A stretch of DNA of 64,000 nucleotides from Devosia rhodophyticola (GCF_028816475.1 NZ_CP118247.1:2348001-2412000), one strand, 5' to 3'; positions 8,425-18,253 are shown, numbered from the stretch's first letter. Program-made: numbers and translations. The notes: generated by a model not told the origin, from the sequence alone.

Positions 8425-10008
8425 ATGCCCAAGGTTCTCGTTTCCGACAAACTCAGCCCGACTGCTGTTCAGATTTTCAAGGATAATGGTGTCGAGGTCG
8501 ATTATTTGCCTGATCTGGGCAAGGACAAGGAAAAGCTGCTCGAAGTCATTGGCCAATATGATGGACTGGCTATTCGTTCGGCAACCAAAGTGACTGAAAA
8601 GGTGCTGGCTGCGGCAACCAACCTTAAGGTTATTGGCCGGGCGGGCATCGGTGTCGATAATGTCGACATTCCAGCAGCGACCAAAAAGGGTATCATTGTG
8701 ATGAACACCCCTTTTGGCAATTCGATCACCACAGCTGAACACGCGATTTCCATGATGCTGTCGCTAGCCCGGCAGATCCCTGAAGCCGACGCCTCAACTC
8801 GTGCGGGGAAATGGGAAAAGAATCGCTTTATGGGCGTGGAAGTGACAAGCAAGGTGCTGGGTATTGTCGGTTGCGGCAATATCGGGGCGATTGTTGCTGA
8901 CCGTGCGCAGGGACTGCGCATGAAAGTGATTGCCTTTGACCCATTCCTCACCCCCGAGCGGGCGCTTGAAATTGGCGTTGAAAAGGTTGAGCTGGACGAT
9001 CTGTTGGCCCGGGCTGACTTTATCACTCTGCACACGCCACTGACTGAGCAGACTCGCAATGTCATTTCCGCCGAGGCTATTGCCAAGGCCAAGAAGGGCG
9101 TACGGATCATCAATTGTGCACGAGGCGGGTTGATCGATGAGGCCGCATTGGGCGAGGCGCTCAAATCGGGTCAGGTGGCTGGTGCTGCGCTCGATGTCTT
9201 CCTTGAAGAACCCGCATCGGCAAATCTATTGTTCGATCTACCCAATGTCATTGCGACGCCGCATCTGGGTGCTTCGACGTCCGAAGCACAGGAAAATGTT
9301 GCGCTGCAGGTGGCCGAACAAATTTCGGCTTATCTGATGAGCGGGGAGATCACCAATGCGCTCAACTTCCCCTCTATTTCGGCCGAAGAAGCGCCTCGCC
9401 TGACGCCTTTTATCAAGCTGGCAGAAGTTCTCGGCTCATTTGCCGGTCAGATGACAGAGACATCCATTCAGACAATCAAGATCGAGTTTGAGGGCAATGT
9501 TGCGGCCATGAATACCAAGCCAATGGTGGCCGCTGCGTTGCACGGCGTGCTCAAGCCCTTGCTTGAAGAGGTCAATATGGTCTCTGCACCTCAGGTGGCC
9601 AAGGATCGCGGAGTTGGCGTTGAAGTGGTTACACGTGAGCAGCAAGGGGCGTACGAAAATTATATCCGTCTGACCATTGGCACCGAACGTCAGGAACGTG
9701 CGATTGCCGGAACGGTTTTTGCCAGCGGCAAGCCACGCGTCATTCAGGTCAAGAACATCAATATGGAAGCTGAATTGACGCCTTCCATGCTGTACGTGAC
9801 CAATGAAGACAAGCCCGGCCATATCGGTCGTCTGGGAACGCTTTTGGGAACGCTTGGCATCAATATCGCCAACTTTAACCTGGGCCGTGCCGAAGTCGGT
9901 TCCGACGCTATCGCGCTTGTGTCGATTGACGGAACACTGAACGAAAAGCAGTTGGCCGAAATTACTGCGCTGCCGGGCGTCAAACAGGCAAAAGCCCTCA
10001 AGTTCTAA
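8425..10008 (+). CDS. serA: D-3-phosphoglycerate dehydrogenase SerA (long form)
   Basis: Catalyses the first committed step of serine synthesis, NAD-dependent oxidation of 3-phosphoglycerate. Order: substrate-binding half, Rossmann domain with VGCGNIGA, the catalytic Arg/Glu/His segments (INCARGGLIDEAAL, then ATPHLGASTSEAQENVA), an allosteric substrate-binding domain, and a C-terminal ACT domain starting near LYVTNEDKPGHIG that usually binds serine. Length 527 aa fits the long, three-domain type. ATG 8425 was preferred over an in-frame GTG at 8362 because an AAGGAGGG site ends four bases before it and MPKVLVSDKLS is the family N-terminus. A terminator follows. Confidence 0.96.
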   Translation: MPKVLVSDKLSPTAVQIFKDNGVEVDYLPDLGKDKEKLLEVIGQYDGLAIRSATKVTEKVLAAATNLKVIGRAGIGVDNVDIPAATKKGIIVMNTPFGNSITTAEHAISMMLSLARQIPEADASTRAGKWEKNRFMGVEVTSKVLGIVGCGNIGAIVADRAQGLRMKVIAFDPFLTPERALEIGVEKVELDDLLARADFITLHTPLTEQTRNVISAEAIAKAKKGVRIINCARGGLIDEAALGEALKSGQVAGAALDVFLEEPASANLLFDLPNVIATPHLGASTSEAQENVALQVAEQISAYLMSGEITNALNFPSISAEEAPRLTPFIKLAEVLGSFAGQMTETSIQTIKIEFEGNVAAMNTKPMVAAALHGVLKPLLEEVNMVSAPQVAKDRGVGVEVVTREQQGAYENYIRLTIGTERQERAIAGTVFASGKPRVIQVKNINMEAELTPSMLYVTNEDKPGHIGRLGTLLGTLGINIANFNLGRAEVGSDAIALVSIDGTLNEKQLAEITALPGVKQAKALKF

Positions 10009-10034
10009 GACGCTTCACCCGCTAACGAACCACC

Positions 10035-10064
10035 AGGCTGGCGCAGATGCGCCGGCCTTTTTTT
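10035..10064 (+). terminator. Rho-independent terminator after serA
   Basis: Stem GGC-T-GGCGCA / TGCGCC-G-GCC (10036-10057) with a two- to four-base loop, followed by seven T. It ends serA just before the convergent EamA gene. Confidence 0.85.
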
Positions 10065-10073
10065 GTAGCGGGG

Positions 10074-11036
10074 CTAGCCCAGAGGTGATTTGAGGGCGCG
10101 TCGTGCGCTGAACTCGGCAAGAAATATTCCCGCCATCACCAATGCGGCGGCAACCATGTGATAGGGCTGCAAAGTTTCGCCTAGCACCAAAATCGCCAAT
10201 GATGCAGCGAAAATCGGGATCAGGTTTATGAAGAGACTGGCCCGGTTGGCGCCGATCAATTCGACTCCCCTCACATAAAACATCTGGGAGACAACTGACG
10301 GCAGCAGCATTGTGTAAGCGGCAACCAGCCAGCCTTGTGGGGAAATGGTTGGTAGGGCGGCGAAAAAGGCGCCTATTCCCCCGCCGAGTGCCAGTTGGTA
10401 AAAAATCGATGCGATAATGGCGCCCATAAAGGTGGCGACGAGATAGCTCAACCAACTGGTGACCGGGCGGAATCGCAGGGTGACCGAATAGGCCGCGTAG
10501 GCAGCGCATGCAAACAGAACCAAAAGATCGCCAAAGCCTATATCGAGCGACAAAAGCCGGGCCAGATCACCATGGGTGGCGGTAATGAGGACACCCAGGG
10601 CGGTCAGGGCAACGCCAAATAGCTGCAAGGCGCGGACCCGCAAGCCAAACAGGGCGAAATTGGCCAACATCACGAACATGTTGATGGTGACTTGTTCAAG
10701 ACCAATGTTGATGCCCGAGGCATAGTGGGCCGCGATATAGATAAAAATGTTAAATGTTACGTAGCCAACGCCGCCATAAAACAGGAGCAGCCACCATTTT
10801 GACAGCAATGTTGGCATGTCGCGTTTCAGGGGGCGAATCGAAAAGGGCAGGACGATGAGCAGCGCCCCAGTCCATCGCAACAAGGTCAGCGTATAGGGGT
10901 CGATATGACCCACGGCGAGTTTACCCGCGACTACATTGCCTCCCCAGAACAAAGTGGTCAGGATCAACAGGACATAGGGGCGGTCAAGCAGTTGCGCGGA
11001 GATGCCGCGATTTGGTGGTGAAGGCGGCTTTGTCAT
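10074..11036 (-). CDS. DMT-superfamily transporter (EamA family)
   Basis: Integral membrane protein of 320 aa with about ten transmembrane segments in two homologous EamA halves (first TFFWGGNVVAGKLAVGHIDP, second GWLVAAYTMLLPSVVSQMFYVRGVELIGANRAS). The second half carries the typical N-x-x-P turn NLIPIFAASLAILVLGE. Members export amino acids, metabolites or drugs; the substrate cannot be told from sequence. It is convergent with serA and divergent from purA, with 154 bases before purA. Confidence 0.85.
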   Translation of the reverse strand: MTKPPSPPNRGISAQLLDRPYVLLILTTLFWGGNVVAGKLAVGHIDPYTLTLLRWTGALLIVLPFSIRPLKRDMPTLLSKWWLLLFYGGVGYVTFNIFIYIAAHYASGINIGLEQVTINMFVMLANFALFGLRVRALQLFGVALTALGVLITATHGDLARLLSLDIGFGDLLVLFACAAYAAYSVTLRFRPVTSWLSYLVATFMGAIIASIFYQLALGGGIGAFFAALPTISPQGWLVAAYTMLLPSVVSQMFYVRGVELIGANRASLFINLIPIFAASLAILVLGETLQPYHMVAAALVMAGIFLAEFSARRALKSPLG

Positions 11037-11190
11037 TGTTGCTCTATTAATGTATTGAACTCGGACTTATCAGCAATTCGGTTGCCAACAAATCACAAAT
11101 GGGCAGCCGGTGAACAAAGATTAATGGCCAGGTGACTTTCGTCGAACGACGCCGAAAGTTTATTGGCGTGCCTACCCTGAGGACAAACGA

Positions 11191-12480
11191 ATGGCAAATG
11201 TGGTGGTCGTCGGCTCGCAATGGGGCGACGAAGGCAAAGGCAAGATTGTGGATTGGCTTTCGGAGCGCGCCGATGTTGTGGTGCGCTATCATGGCGGTCA
11301 CAACGCCGGCCACACGCTGGTTATCGACGGGGTCAGCTATAAGCTGGCGCTGCTGCCTTCAGGGTTGGTTCAGGGCAAGCTTAGCGTTATTGGTAATGGC
11401 GTAGTTGTTGATCCACATCACTTTGTGCAGGAGATGGAAAAGCTGCGCGGCCAAGGCGTCAAGATCACGCCGGACGTGCTGCGGATTGCCGACAACGCGC
11501 CGCTGATTCTGTCGCTGCATCGTGAACTTGATGCGATTCGCGAAGATTCAAATTCGGGGCTCAAGATCGGCACGACCAAGCGCGGCATCGGTCCTGCTTA
11601 TGAGGATAAGGTCGGTCGTCGTGCCATTCGGTTGATCGATCTTTCCGAGCCAGAGACGCTGATGCCAAAGATCGAGCGGCTGTTGGCGCATCACAATGCA
11701 TTGCGGCGCGGCATGGGGCTGGCCGAGATCCAGGCTGATGGCATTTACGCTGAACTAACCTCCATTGCTGACCAGATCCTGCCGTTCATGGATCGCGTGT
11801 GGAATATTCTGGATGAAAAACGCCGCGCTGGCGCCCGCATTCTGTTCGAGGGCGCCCAAGGGGCATTGCTTGATAATGACCATGGCACTTACCCTTTTGT
11901 GACCTCGTCCAACACTGTGGCTGGTCAGGCTGCGGCAGGATCGGGATTGGGCCCAACCGCAATCGGCTATGTTTTGGGGATAACCAAGGCCTATACGACC
12001 CGTGTAGGGGAGGGACCATTTCCGTGCGAGTTGGACGATGAAATGGGCAAGCATTTGGCAACGGTTGGCCGCGAGGTTGGCGTCAATACCGGTCGGGCGC
12101 GGCGTTGCGGCTGGTTCGATGCTGTTCTGGTGCGGCAAACGGTCAAGACCTCGGGAATTTCGGGCATTGCGCTGACCAAGCTTGATGTTCTGGATGGTCT
12201 CAAAGAGATCAAGGTCTGTGTCGGGTACGAGTTGGACGGATCACGAATCGATTATTTGCCTGCCTCAATGGGGGCGCAAGCGCGCGTTAAACCTATTTAT
12301 GAAACGCTGGAAGGCTGGTCTGGTACGACCGCCGGGGCGCGTAGCTGGGCAGAATTGCCCGCTCAGGCGGTCAAATATGTGCGCTATATCGAGGAGATGA
12401 TTGGGGCGCCGGTAGCGATGCTTTCGACAAGTCCGGAGCGACTGGATACCATCTTGGTGCATGACCCGTTTCAAGATTGA
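11191..12480 (+). CDS. purA: Adenylosuccinate synthetase PurA
   Basis: GTP-dependent ligase joining IMP and aspartate to adenylosuccinate, the first step from IMP to AMP. The N-terminal [16 protein letters not shown] nucleotide-binding loop, the catalytic [13 protein letters not shown] segment and the [17 protein letters not shown] element are all present. Length 429 aa is standard. ATG 11191 follows a GAGG-like site (CCTGAGGACAAACG). The next gene, 46 bases on, is the split alphaproteobacterial envelope protein, which may share the transcript. Confidence 0.97.
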   Translation: MANVVVVGSQWGDEGKGKIVDWLSERADVVVRYHGGHNAGHTLVIDGVSYKLALLPSGLVQGKLSVIGNGVVVDPHHFVQEMEKLRGQGVKITPDVLRIADNAPLILSLHRELDAIREDSNSGLKIGTTKRGIGPAYEDKVGRRAIRLIDLSEPETLMPKIERLLAHHNALRRGMGLAEIQADGIYAELTSIADQILPFMDRVWNILDEKRRAGARILFEGAQGALLDNDHGTYPFVTSSNTVAGQAAAGSGLGPTAIGYVLGITKAYTTRVGEGPFPCELDDEMGKHLATVGREVGVNTGRARRCGWFDAVLVRQTVKTSGISGIALTKLDVLDGLKEIKVCVGYELDGSRIDYLPASMGAQARVKPIYETLEGWSGTTAGARSWAELPAQAVKYVRYIEEMIGAPVAMLSTSPERLDTILVHDPFQD

Positions 12481-12526
12481 ATTTATTTGCTAAAAGACAC
12501 CAGCAATTGTGAGTACCAAGTAGCGA

Positions 12527-14071
12527 ATGGCGGACTACAAAGAGCTGTTGCGTAGGGCGATTTCCGCCCTGCCGGAAAATAATGGGGCTGCACGGCGTGC
12601 GGTTTATGAGAAGGCGCGATCGGCTCTGGTTGGTCAGCTGCGCGCTATTAATCCGCCCCTTCCTGCCCGCGATATCACGCAGCACCGCTTGCAGTTGGAA
12701 GACTGTATTCGTCAGGTCGAGCAGGAAGCCAGTGAGGCCGTGATCTCGCTGCGCCGAGATTTTACCGCAGCGCCGCCACCCGTACAGCCAGTCGTGCAGA
12801 ACCCGCAACCTGCAGAATCGCCAGCGCCGCAGGAGGCAGCAACAGCGCCCGAGTCGGATTCAAAACCGACGCCAGCCAACGAAAAAAACTCAAAAGTTGA
12901 TCAAAAGCCGGGCAAGCCAACACCCGATCCGAAAGTCGCTGAGGAGACTAGGGCCAAGTCAGGCGCTGCGGTTTCTCCAGAAAAGCCTACGAAACAAGAC
13001 ACCAAGAAGCAGGTCGAGCCGGTCGTATCGACGCCCGCCCAACCACAGTTTGAACCCGACGCATCGGAAAAATCTGAACCGAACGCTTCAATTGAGGATA
13101 TTATCAGCGCGGCCGAGGCGGCCAATCCTGAGCCGAATGCATCTGAAGCCGAGCCCAGCGCGGCCGACGCAGAGGCAACAGCTATATCGCTTGATGCGGT
13201 AACCGCGCCAACACCAGAACCATCGCCGAAGGCGGATGCACCCCTAGTCGCCGAGCCTTCCGGTGATGTCCCGGCCGAGCCGTCGTTGTCCTCGGTTAAA
13301 GGCAATGTAGTGGCGCCAATGGCAGAGCCTCCGGTTTCTCCAGCCATGGAAGATCGTGCGGGAGAGCGCCCGTCGGCGGGAGCCGGTCTGTTTGGGCGCA
13401 AGAGCAATACTCAGGCGGCCAATATTGCGTCTGCCAAACGGGTTGAGCCTGCCATGGGTGCCATGGAGCGGGCGCGCGACGGGGTCAGCGAACCTGTCAT
13501 CATCAATGATCCCAAGGCAGTTGAGAGTGCGTTATCGAGCGAACGCGAAGTCGACGTGGAACCGGGTGCTGACAAGTCCAATCCGCTGGAAGCTGAAGGC
13601 GTCATAGAGCGGGCAATCGAGACGTTGGATCGCGAAGCGCGGGGCGAAAAATCGGCGACTTTGCCCGACGCTCCCATTCGCGACAGTGAAAACAAGAAAG
13701 ATGATTTTCATAGTGCACCGGTCGACGGCGGTGACGATCGGGGCGACGAGCGACGCGGCGCGGGCCTGACGATTTTCCTTTTGGTTTTTGCACTATTGCT
13801 GGTCGGCGTCGGGGGCGCCGGATTCTGGGCGTGGCGAGAAGGGTATGTTGATCTTGACCAGATGTTTGGCCGCTCCACTGTGGTAGCGACCGATGTCGGT
13901 GAAACCACAGCGCCGGTCGCTGGGGGGCAACAACGGCGCCAGCAACAACTCCAACGCTTGATGGGAGTGTTTCAGTTCCCGAGGTCGTGGGGCCGGGCAA
14001 CACGGCATCGAGTTCAAATGGTGGCGAAGCGACAACGGCTCTGCAGGGACTGGAGCCCGAGCCGCGGTTGA
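12527..14071 (+). CDS. Hypothetical membrane protein downstream of purA, N-terminal part before a frameshift
   Basis: Residues 1-75 form a compact helical N-terminal domain (MADYKELLRRAISALPENNG, then ARRAVYEKARSALVGQL) that I recognise from conserved hypothetical proteins of Hyphomicrobiales. Residues about 85-400 are a low-complexity Pro/Ala/Glu-rich stretch, probably disordered. A single transmembrane helix lies at about 413-435 (AGLTIFLLVFALLLVGVGG). After the six-G run at 13922-13927 this frame gives 49 residues of unrelated basic sequence (QQRRQQQLQRLMGV...) and stops at 14071. The natural continuation is in the -1 frame (next entry). A single missing G would restore one 737-aa protein. 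The large N-terminal part would be cytoplasmic and the C-terminal part periplasmic. Function unknown. Confidence 0.75.
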   Translation: MADYKELLRRAISALPENNGAARRAVYEKARSALVGQLRAINPPLPARDITQHRLQLEDCIRQVEQEASEAVISLRRDFTAAPPPVQPVVQNPQPAESPAPQEAATAPESDSKPTPANEKNSKVDQKPGKPTPDPKVAEETRAKSGAAVSPEKPTKQDTKKQVEPVVSTPAQPQFEPDASEKSEPNASIEDIISAAEAANPEPNASEAEPSAADAEATAISLDAVTAPTPEPSPKADAPLVAEPSGDVPAEPSLSSVKGNVVAPMAEPPVSPAMEDRAGERPSAGAGLFGRKSNTQAANIASAKRVEPAMGAMERARDGVSEPVIINDPKAVESALSSEREVDVEPGADKSNPLEAEGVIERAIETLDREARGEKSATLPDAPIRDSENKKDDFHSAPVDGGDDRGDERRGAGLTIFLLVFALLLVGVGGAGFWAWREGYVDLDQMFGRSTVVATDVGETTAPVAGGQQRRQQQLQRLMGVFQFPRSWGRATRHRVQMVAKRQRLCRDWSPSRG

Positions 14072-14739
14072 CCCCAGAGTCGAGCGCCGGGACTGACACA
14101 CCGACCTCAGGAGACGGCACGACAACGGCTGAAGAGCGTCTGCCATCCGAAACAGTACCTGAGATTGCTGCCAATGATCCGGCTGCATCGGTTGATCCGG
14201 CGGTTCTAGCCGGCAGCCAATCGCTTCTGCTTGAGGCCTCGACTGATGGACAAACCGGTGCGGTTCCCTTCTCAGGAACGGTCGAATGGACCGAGGGCAA
14301 GGATGAGCTTGGTGTGCCCACAATCAAGGCGACAGCCAGCATTCCGGCGAGAAATCTCAGTGTCGATCTGACTATTCGCAAAAATGCTGACGCCACTTTG
14401 CCGGCCAGTCATCTGATGGAGATCAATTTCCAGGTGAGTGACAGCTTTATCGGCGGCACGATCGCCAGTCTGCCCGGTGTCTTGCTCAAGAACGAGGAAT
14501 TGGTGCAAGGTACCCCATTGGTAGGCGCATCGGCGCGCGTTGTGGGCAGCTCGTTCCTGTTTGCCCTTAGCGCAGCCGAAAAGGACCTCCCGACAAATAT
14601 CGAGCTCCTGACGTCACGCAAATGGATGGATTTCGCGGTGATTTACGGCACCGGAACACGTGCCATCATCACGCTTGAAAAAGACGATGCCGCCGACGCT
14701 TTGTTCAAGAAGGTCTTTGCCGAGTGGGAAAAATCCTGA
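13927..14739 (+). CDS. C-terminal (periplasmic) part of the frameshifted purA-downstream protein
   Basis: From 13927 this frame reads ATTAPATTPTLDGSVSV and continues for about 270 residues to 14739. It joins the upstream frame exactly at the G run, and the Thr/Ala/Pro-rich style continues across the junction. The last 170 residues look folded (SGTVEWTEGKDELGVP, then MEINFQVSDSFIGG, then WMDFAVIYGTGTRAIITLEKDDAADALFKKVFAEWEKS). The only in-frame start near the junction is a GTG at 13987 with no clear ribosome-binding site, so independent expression is doubtful. It may be a sequencing error, a true mutation or slippage at the G run; the sequence alone cannot decide. No known domain recognised. 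Confidence 0.7.
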   Translation, partial: ATTAPATTPTLDGSVSVPEVVGPGNTASSSNGGEATTALQGLEPEPRLTPESSAGTDTPTSGDGTTTAEERLPSETVPEIAANDPAASVDPAVLAGSQSLLLEASTDGQTGAVPFSGTVEWTEGKDELGVPTIKATASIPARNLSVDLTIRKNADATLPASHLMEINFQVSDSFIGGTIASLPGVLLKNEELVQGTPLVGASARVVGSSFLFALSAAEKDLPTNIELLTSRKWMDFAVIYGTGTRAIITLEKDDAADALFKKVFAEWEKS

Positions 14740-14769
14740 CCTGGCAGGCTGTGCGCTCGTTGAATTGAG

Positions 14770-15408
14770 CTAGACCAAGCTCAATTCGTGGTCATTAAGA
14801 CGGTAGTGGCGGTTGGCCAGCGCTTTGATGTCGTCGAGGTGGTGGCTGACCAATACAGTGTGCCACTGGTGATGGCGGGTGAGGAATTGCACCAGGGAAC
14901 GCGCACCGGTGCGCGTCTCATCGTCAAGTGCAGAAAAAGGTTCATCCAGTAGCAGAACCGGGCGGGCACGCAGGAGCGTCCGCGCCAGCGCGATGCGTTG
15001 TTTTTGCCCCCCGGACAAGTTTGCGGCGAGCCGGTCGCCAAACCCAGACAAACCAACCTCGTGCAGCGCAGCGTTAACCAGCGCCTGTTGTCGGGGACGG
15101 GATGTCCTGGCGGGCAGCCCCAGCGTGACGTTGCGGGCGGCGCTCAGGTGCTCAAAAAGGCTTTCGGTTTGCAGGAGCAATGAGAGGGGGCGGTCTTCGG
15201 GGGAAAGATCGGCGATGCTGGTGCCGTCAAGTTCAATGGTGCCGGAACTGGGTGATGAAAATCCTGCCAGCAGATCCAACAAGGTAGATTTTCCGGCGCC
15301 GCTTGGGCCGGAAATTGCAGTTATTTCGCCGGGCATGGCCTCAAACGAAAATTGGTAGGGCGGGGTCTGATGGGGATAGGAAAATTTCAATTCGTCAACG
15401 ACGAGCAT
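14770..15408 (-). CDS. thiQ: Thiamine ABC transporter ATP-binding protein ThiQ
   Basis: ATPase of the ThiBPQ importer for thiamine and thiamine phosphates. Walker A GPSGAGKS is at residues 34-41, the signature NLSGGQKQRIALAR and Walker B VLLLDEPFSALD follow, and the switch histidine is in VSHHLDD. At 212 aa it is the compact ThiQ size. ATG 15408 (MLVVDELKF) was chosen because it gives the usual N-terminus and overlaps the end of thiP by 14 bases, typical of translational coupling; in-frame codons upstream lie inside thiP. It is the last gene of the TPP-riboswitch operon. Confidence 0.93.
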   Translation of the reverse strand: MLVVDELKFSYPHQTPPYQFSFEAMPGEITAISGPSGAGKSTLLDLLAGFSSPSSGTIELDGTSIADLSPEDRPLSLLLQTESLFEHLSAARNVTLGLPARTSRPRQQALVNAALHEVGLSGFGDRLAANLSGGQKQRIALARTLLRARPVLLLDEPFSALDDETRTGARSLVQFLTRHHQWHTVLVSHHLDDIKALANRHYRLNDHELSLV

Positions 15409-16990
15409 GAGAAAGGCTTTCGAATAGTCGTGGCAGGGCAATAAAGGCGGCGATGGTACCAAGCAGGAGAATTGCAGCAATGGCGGCGGCATCGTTGGAG
15501 CGATAGGCGCCCAGTGCGCGGAACATCAAGAGTGGCAATGTGGTGAAATCCTGAGTGCCGAACAGCGCAATAACGCCGAGATCGCCGAGCGAGAAGCAAA
15601 ACGACAGTGCCAGCACGACGCCGATGTCCCGCCCAAGAAGTGGGTATTCGACAAGTCTGAATTGCTGCCAGCTGGACAGGCCGAGCGAGCGGATGAGTTT
15701 GCCTCGCGTGCGCACTATAGCGTCAAGCGGTGGGCCCACAGTAGCGACGGCAAACGGTAGCGCGAGCAGAGCATTGGCAAAAATCACGACGGGGGGAGCG
15801 GCGCTGCCGGGTGGAAAGCCTAAGGCGCGCACCAACAGGAAAAAACCTAGGGAAAGCACGACAGCGGGGACGGCCAGGTAAGCGTAAGCCGGTAGGCCGA
15901 AAGCGATGCGTAACCGGCGACTCGCCGTGGCGCTTCGGCCAAGCGATAGCGCCAGCGCCAGCGTCAGCGTCAGGACTGCGGAAAGTGTACCAACGATCAG
16001 GCTGGTGGCGGTTGCGCGCCAGAAACTGGCAGTGGATAGAAGGCCGAGGAAACCAGCCGCCAGCCCTTCCGCAAAGACTGAGACAAGGGGCAGAACGAAC
16101 CCAAGCGTTGAAAAGGTCAGGATCAACCAGGCAAGAGTAAGCGCCAATGGACGGTCGCGCCAGTTTTTTGGACAGGATTGCCCGAGGCTGCTGGGCACGG
16201 GTGGAAGTGCCGAAGCGGCAAAAATTATGACTGAGCAGACACCAATCTGGGTTAGTGCCAGCAGAACAGCGCCGCGCAGGTCAAAGTCCTGGCGAACTGC
16301 TGCATAGATCGCAACCTCCAGGGTCTGGTTGGCCGGACCGCCACCGAGCAGTAAGACGATGGGGAAACTGGTGAAGGCCAAGAGGAATATGATGGCGGCA
16401 AGGCCGGGTATGGTTCCTCGCATGGCGTGCCAGTCAATAATGCGAAAACGGTTCCACGGTGACAGATTGAGGCTTTGGCCGGTCTTGAGGCGCGCTGCAG
16501 GGATTGCGTCGAGGCGCGCGAGCAAAATGCGGGCGGCGAAGGCACCGTCGAGAATGACATGGGCCAGCAATATTCCCGAGAGGCCGAATGCGGGGTTGCC
16601 GATTGAGGTGTTGAACAGAGCGAGGCTTGTCTGATTGATCCACCCGCTGCGCCCCCAAATCGACAGCATGCCAAAGGCAACGACCATGCCTGGCGTGACG
16701 ATGGCAGCAGAAAAAACGCCCACCAGCAAACCGCGGCCGGGAAATCGCAGGCGGTCAAGGGCCCATGCAAGCGCTGTTCCCACAAGCAGGGACAATATGG
16801 TTGTCAGCCCGGCTTGAATGCTGGTCATGCGCAATAGATGGGGAATATCAATGTGGGTAGAGATGGTATTGGGGGTAGTTGTGGCGGCGGCAAAAATCGC
16901 CCAAAGCACAGCAGCGATTAGGCCAGCGATCAATACAGCCAGAGACAGGCTAGTCGCAATGCGAAAGCGGCGCTGGGGCAGGGTTTGCAT
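15395..16990 (-). CDS. thiP: Thiamine ABC transporter permease ThiP
   Basis: Fused double permease of the thiamine importer, 531 aa, about twelve transmembrane segments in two BPD-transporter halves. Each half has the cytoplasmic coupling loop that contacts ThiQ (around FRIIDWHAMRGTIPGLAAI in the first half and FRLVEYPLLGRDIGVVLALSF in the second). I placed the start at ATG 16990 (MQTLPQRRFRIATS) because AAGGGAG lies six bases upstream; a longer in-frame reading from 17044 runs back to ten bases from the end of thiB and lacks such a site. It lies between thiB and thiQ. Confidence 0.93.
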   Translation of the reverse strand: MQTLPQRRFRIATSLSLAVLIAGLIAAVLWAIFAAATTTPNTISTHIDIPHLLRMTSIQAGLTTILSLLVGTALAWALDRLRFPGRGLLVGVFSAAIVTPGMVVAFGMLSIWGRSGWINQTSLALFNTSIGNPAFGLSGILLAHVILDGAFAARILLARLDAIPAARLKTGQSLNLSPWNRFRIIDWHAMRGTIPGLAAIIFLLAFTSFPIVLLLGGGPANQTLEVAIYAAVRQDFDLRGAVLLALTQIGVCSVIIFAASALPPVPSSLGQSCPKNWRDRPLALTLAWLILTFSTLGFVLPLVSVFAEGLAAGFLGLLSTASFWRATATSLIVGTLSAVLTLTLALALSLGRSATASRRLRIAFGLPAYAYLAVPAVVLSLGFFLLVRALGFPPGSAAPPVVIFANALLALPFAVATVGPPLDAIVRTRGKLIRSLGLSSWQQFRLVEYPLLGRDIGVVLALSFCFSLGDLGVIALFGTQDFTTLPLLMFRALGAYRSNDAAAIAAILLLGTIAAFIALPRLFESLSHARR

Positions 16991-17053
16991 ATCGCTCCCT
17001 TGGGGTAAACGTTGCCGATCCTCAGGACCGGCAACACATTGCATTTGCAGGAC

Positions 17054-18061
17054 CTACTGGATGGCGGCCAGGGCCTCATCGATCCATTGTCTGGCGTGAT
17101 CGGCAATATCCTGATCACTGATGGACAGCGTCTTTTCCGGCTCCGGCAGCGCGGCGAAAACCGCGTTCATGTCCGTTCCGAGGTCAACCACGGGAAACAT
17201 CCAATTTGTCATGGGGATGATTTTCTGCCCATCGACCGAGGTCAGGTAGGCAAGAAAATCGCGGGCTAGTTGTTGGTGCTGTGACGACTTCAATATGCCG
17301 GCCACCTCGATCTGGGCCAGATGCCCCTCCCCGAACATGGCGGCTTTTACCGTTTCATCCTTGTCCTCAATGATGTGATAGGCGGGCGAGGTGGTGTAAG
17401 AGAGCGTCAGGTCAGCTTCCCCTTTGAGAAAAAGATCATAACTCTCCGACCAGTCGCGGGTCATCGTCAGGATGTGTGGCTTGAGGCCAGCCCAGATTTC
17501 AGGCGCTCGGTCGCCATAGGCAGCCTTGATCCACAGCACGAGGCCAAGGCCAGGTGTGGACGAGCGTGGGTCCTGAATGGAAATCTTGATGTCGTCGGGC
17601 AGGGCGATCAAATCTTCAAACGATTTGGGCGGGTTCTTAATGGTGTCTGTGTCATACATGACAGCGAAATGGGAATAGTCGAACGGCACGAACTGCTTGT
17701 CTGTCCAGGTTTCGGGGAGCGTCAGATTGGAGAGGTCAAGGTCGTGATCGGCGAACAGGCCGGTTGCACGCGCTTCCCCGGCAATGGCGGTATCGAGGCC
17801 TACAATCAGATCGGCCGAAGTAGTATGGCCCTCAAGCTGAACCCGGCGCAACGTGCCGATAGAGCTGTCAGCGGCAACAAAATCGACGGTACAGGCGCAT
17901 GACGCCTCGAAACCGGACTTGAGGGCGCTACCGGGACCCCACTCGGCAGCAAAGCCATCGTAGGTATAGATGGTGAGCGTTGGTTTGTCCTGGGCAATTG
18001 CCGGCGCGCCGGCAAGACTCAAGAGGACCGCAAGCGCCAGAAAGTGAGTTGGTTTGACCAT
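17054..18061 (-). CDS. thiB: Thiamine-binding periplasmic protein ThiB
   Basis: Periplasmic binding protein delivering thiamine, thiamine monophosphate or diphosphate to ThiPQ. It starts with a signal peptide (FLALAVLLSLAGAPAIA, cleaved before QDKPTL). The first strand LTIYTYDGFAAEWGPGSALKSGFE and the later segment SYTTSPAYHI are typical of the ThiB/TbpA family. ATG 18061 has the best spacing to GAAGGA; ATG 18070 (MTKMVKP) is only two bases from it and is the main alternative. First gene of thiBPQ, directly behind the TPP riboswitch. Confidence 0.93.
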   Translation of the reverse strand: MVKPTHFLALAVLLSLAGAPAIAQDKPTLTIYTYDGFAAEWGPGSALKSGFEASCACTVDFVAADSSIGTLRRVQLEGHTTSADLIVGLDTAIAGEARATGLFADHDLDLSNLTLPETWTDKQFVPFDYSHFAVMYDTDTIKNPPKSFEDLIALPDDIKISIQDPRSSTPGLGLVLWIKAAYGDRAPEIWAGLKPHILTMTRDWSESYDLFLKGEADLTLSYTTSPAYHIIEDKDETVKAAMFGEGHLAQIEVAGILKSSQHQQLARDFLAYLTSVDGQKIIPMTNWMFPVVDLGTDMNAVFAALPEPEKTLSISDQDIADHARQWIDEALAAIQ

Positions 18062-18139
18062 TTTGGTCATTTCCTTCGGGTTGCGGCCATGTGAAGGGGA
18101 ATGTGTCAAATGGTCCGGCCGAACGAGTGGCCTTGCCAT

Positions 18140-18227
18140 CTCGAACTTCCTCCGCCAGCATGACCTGGTTCAGGTTCAATGGGTAACTCTCAGCTCCGCG
18201 ATTTGCGGAACACCCCAGCGAGACGTC
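18140..18227 (-). ncRNA. TPP riboswitch (THI element) controlling thiBPQ
   Basis: Read on the minus strand, the region has the conserved CTGAGAG pyrimidine-sensing segment (near 18190) and, after the P3-P4 turn, ACCTGAACCAGG then CATGCTGGCGGAGGAAG (18145-18175), the two most conserved parts of the TPP aptamer. A short GGGGTG...helix closes P1 around 18215. It is oriented toward thiB, ends about 80 bases before its start, and would shut off thiamine import when TPP is abundant. No obvious T-rich terminator follows, so control at translation initiation is likelier. Confidence 0.92.
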
Positions 18228-18253
18228 CCACACATAGTTAGGGCGAGCCAATC

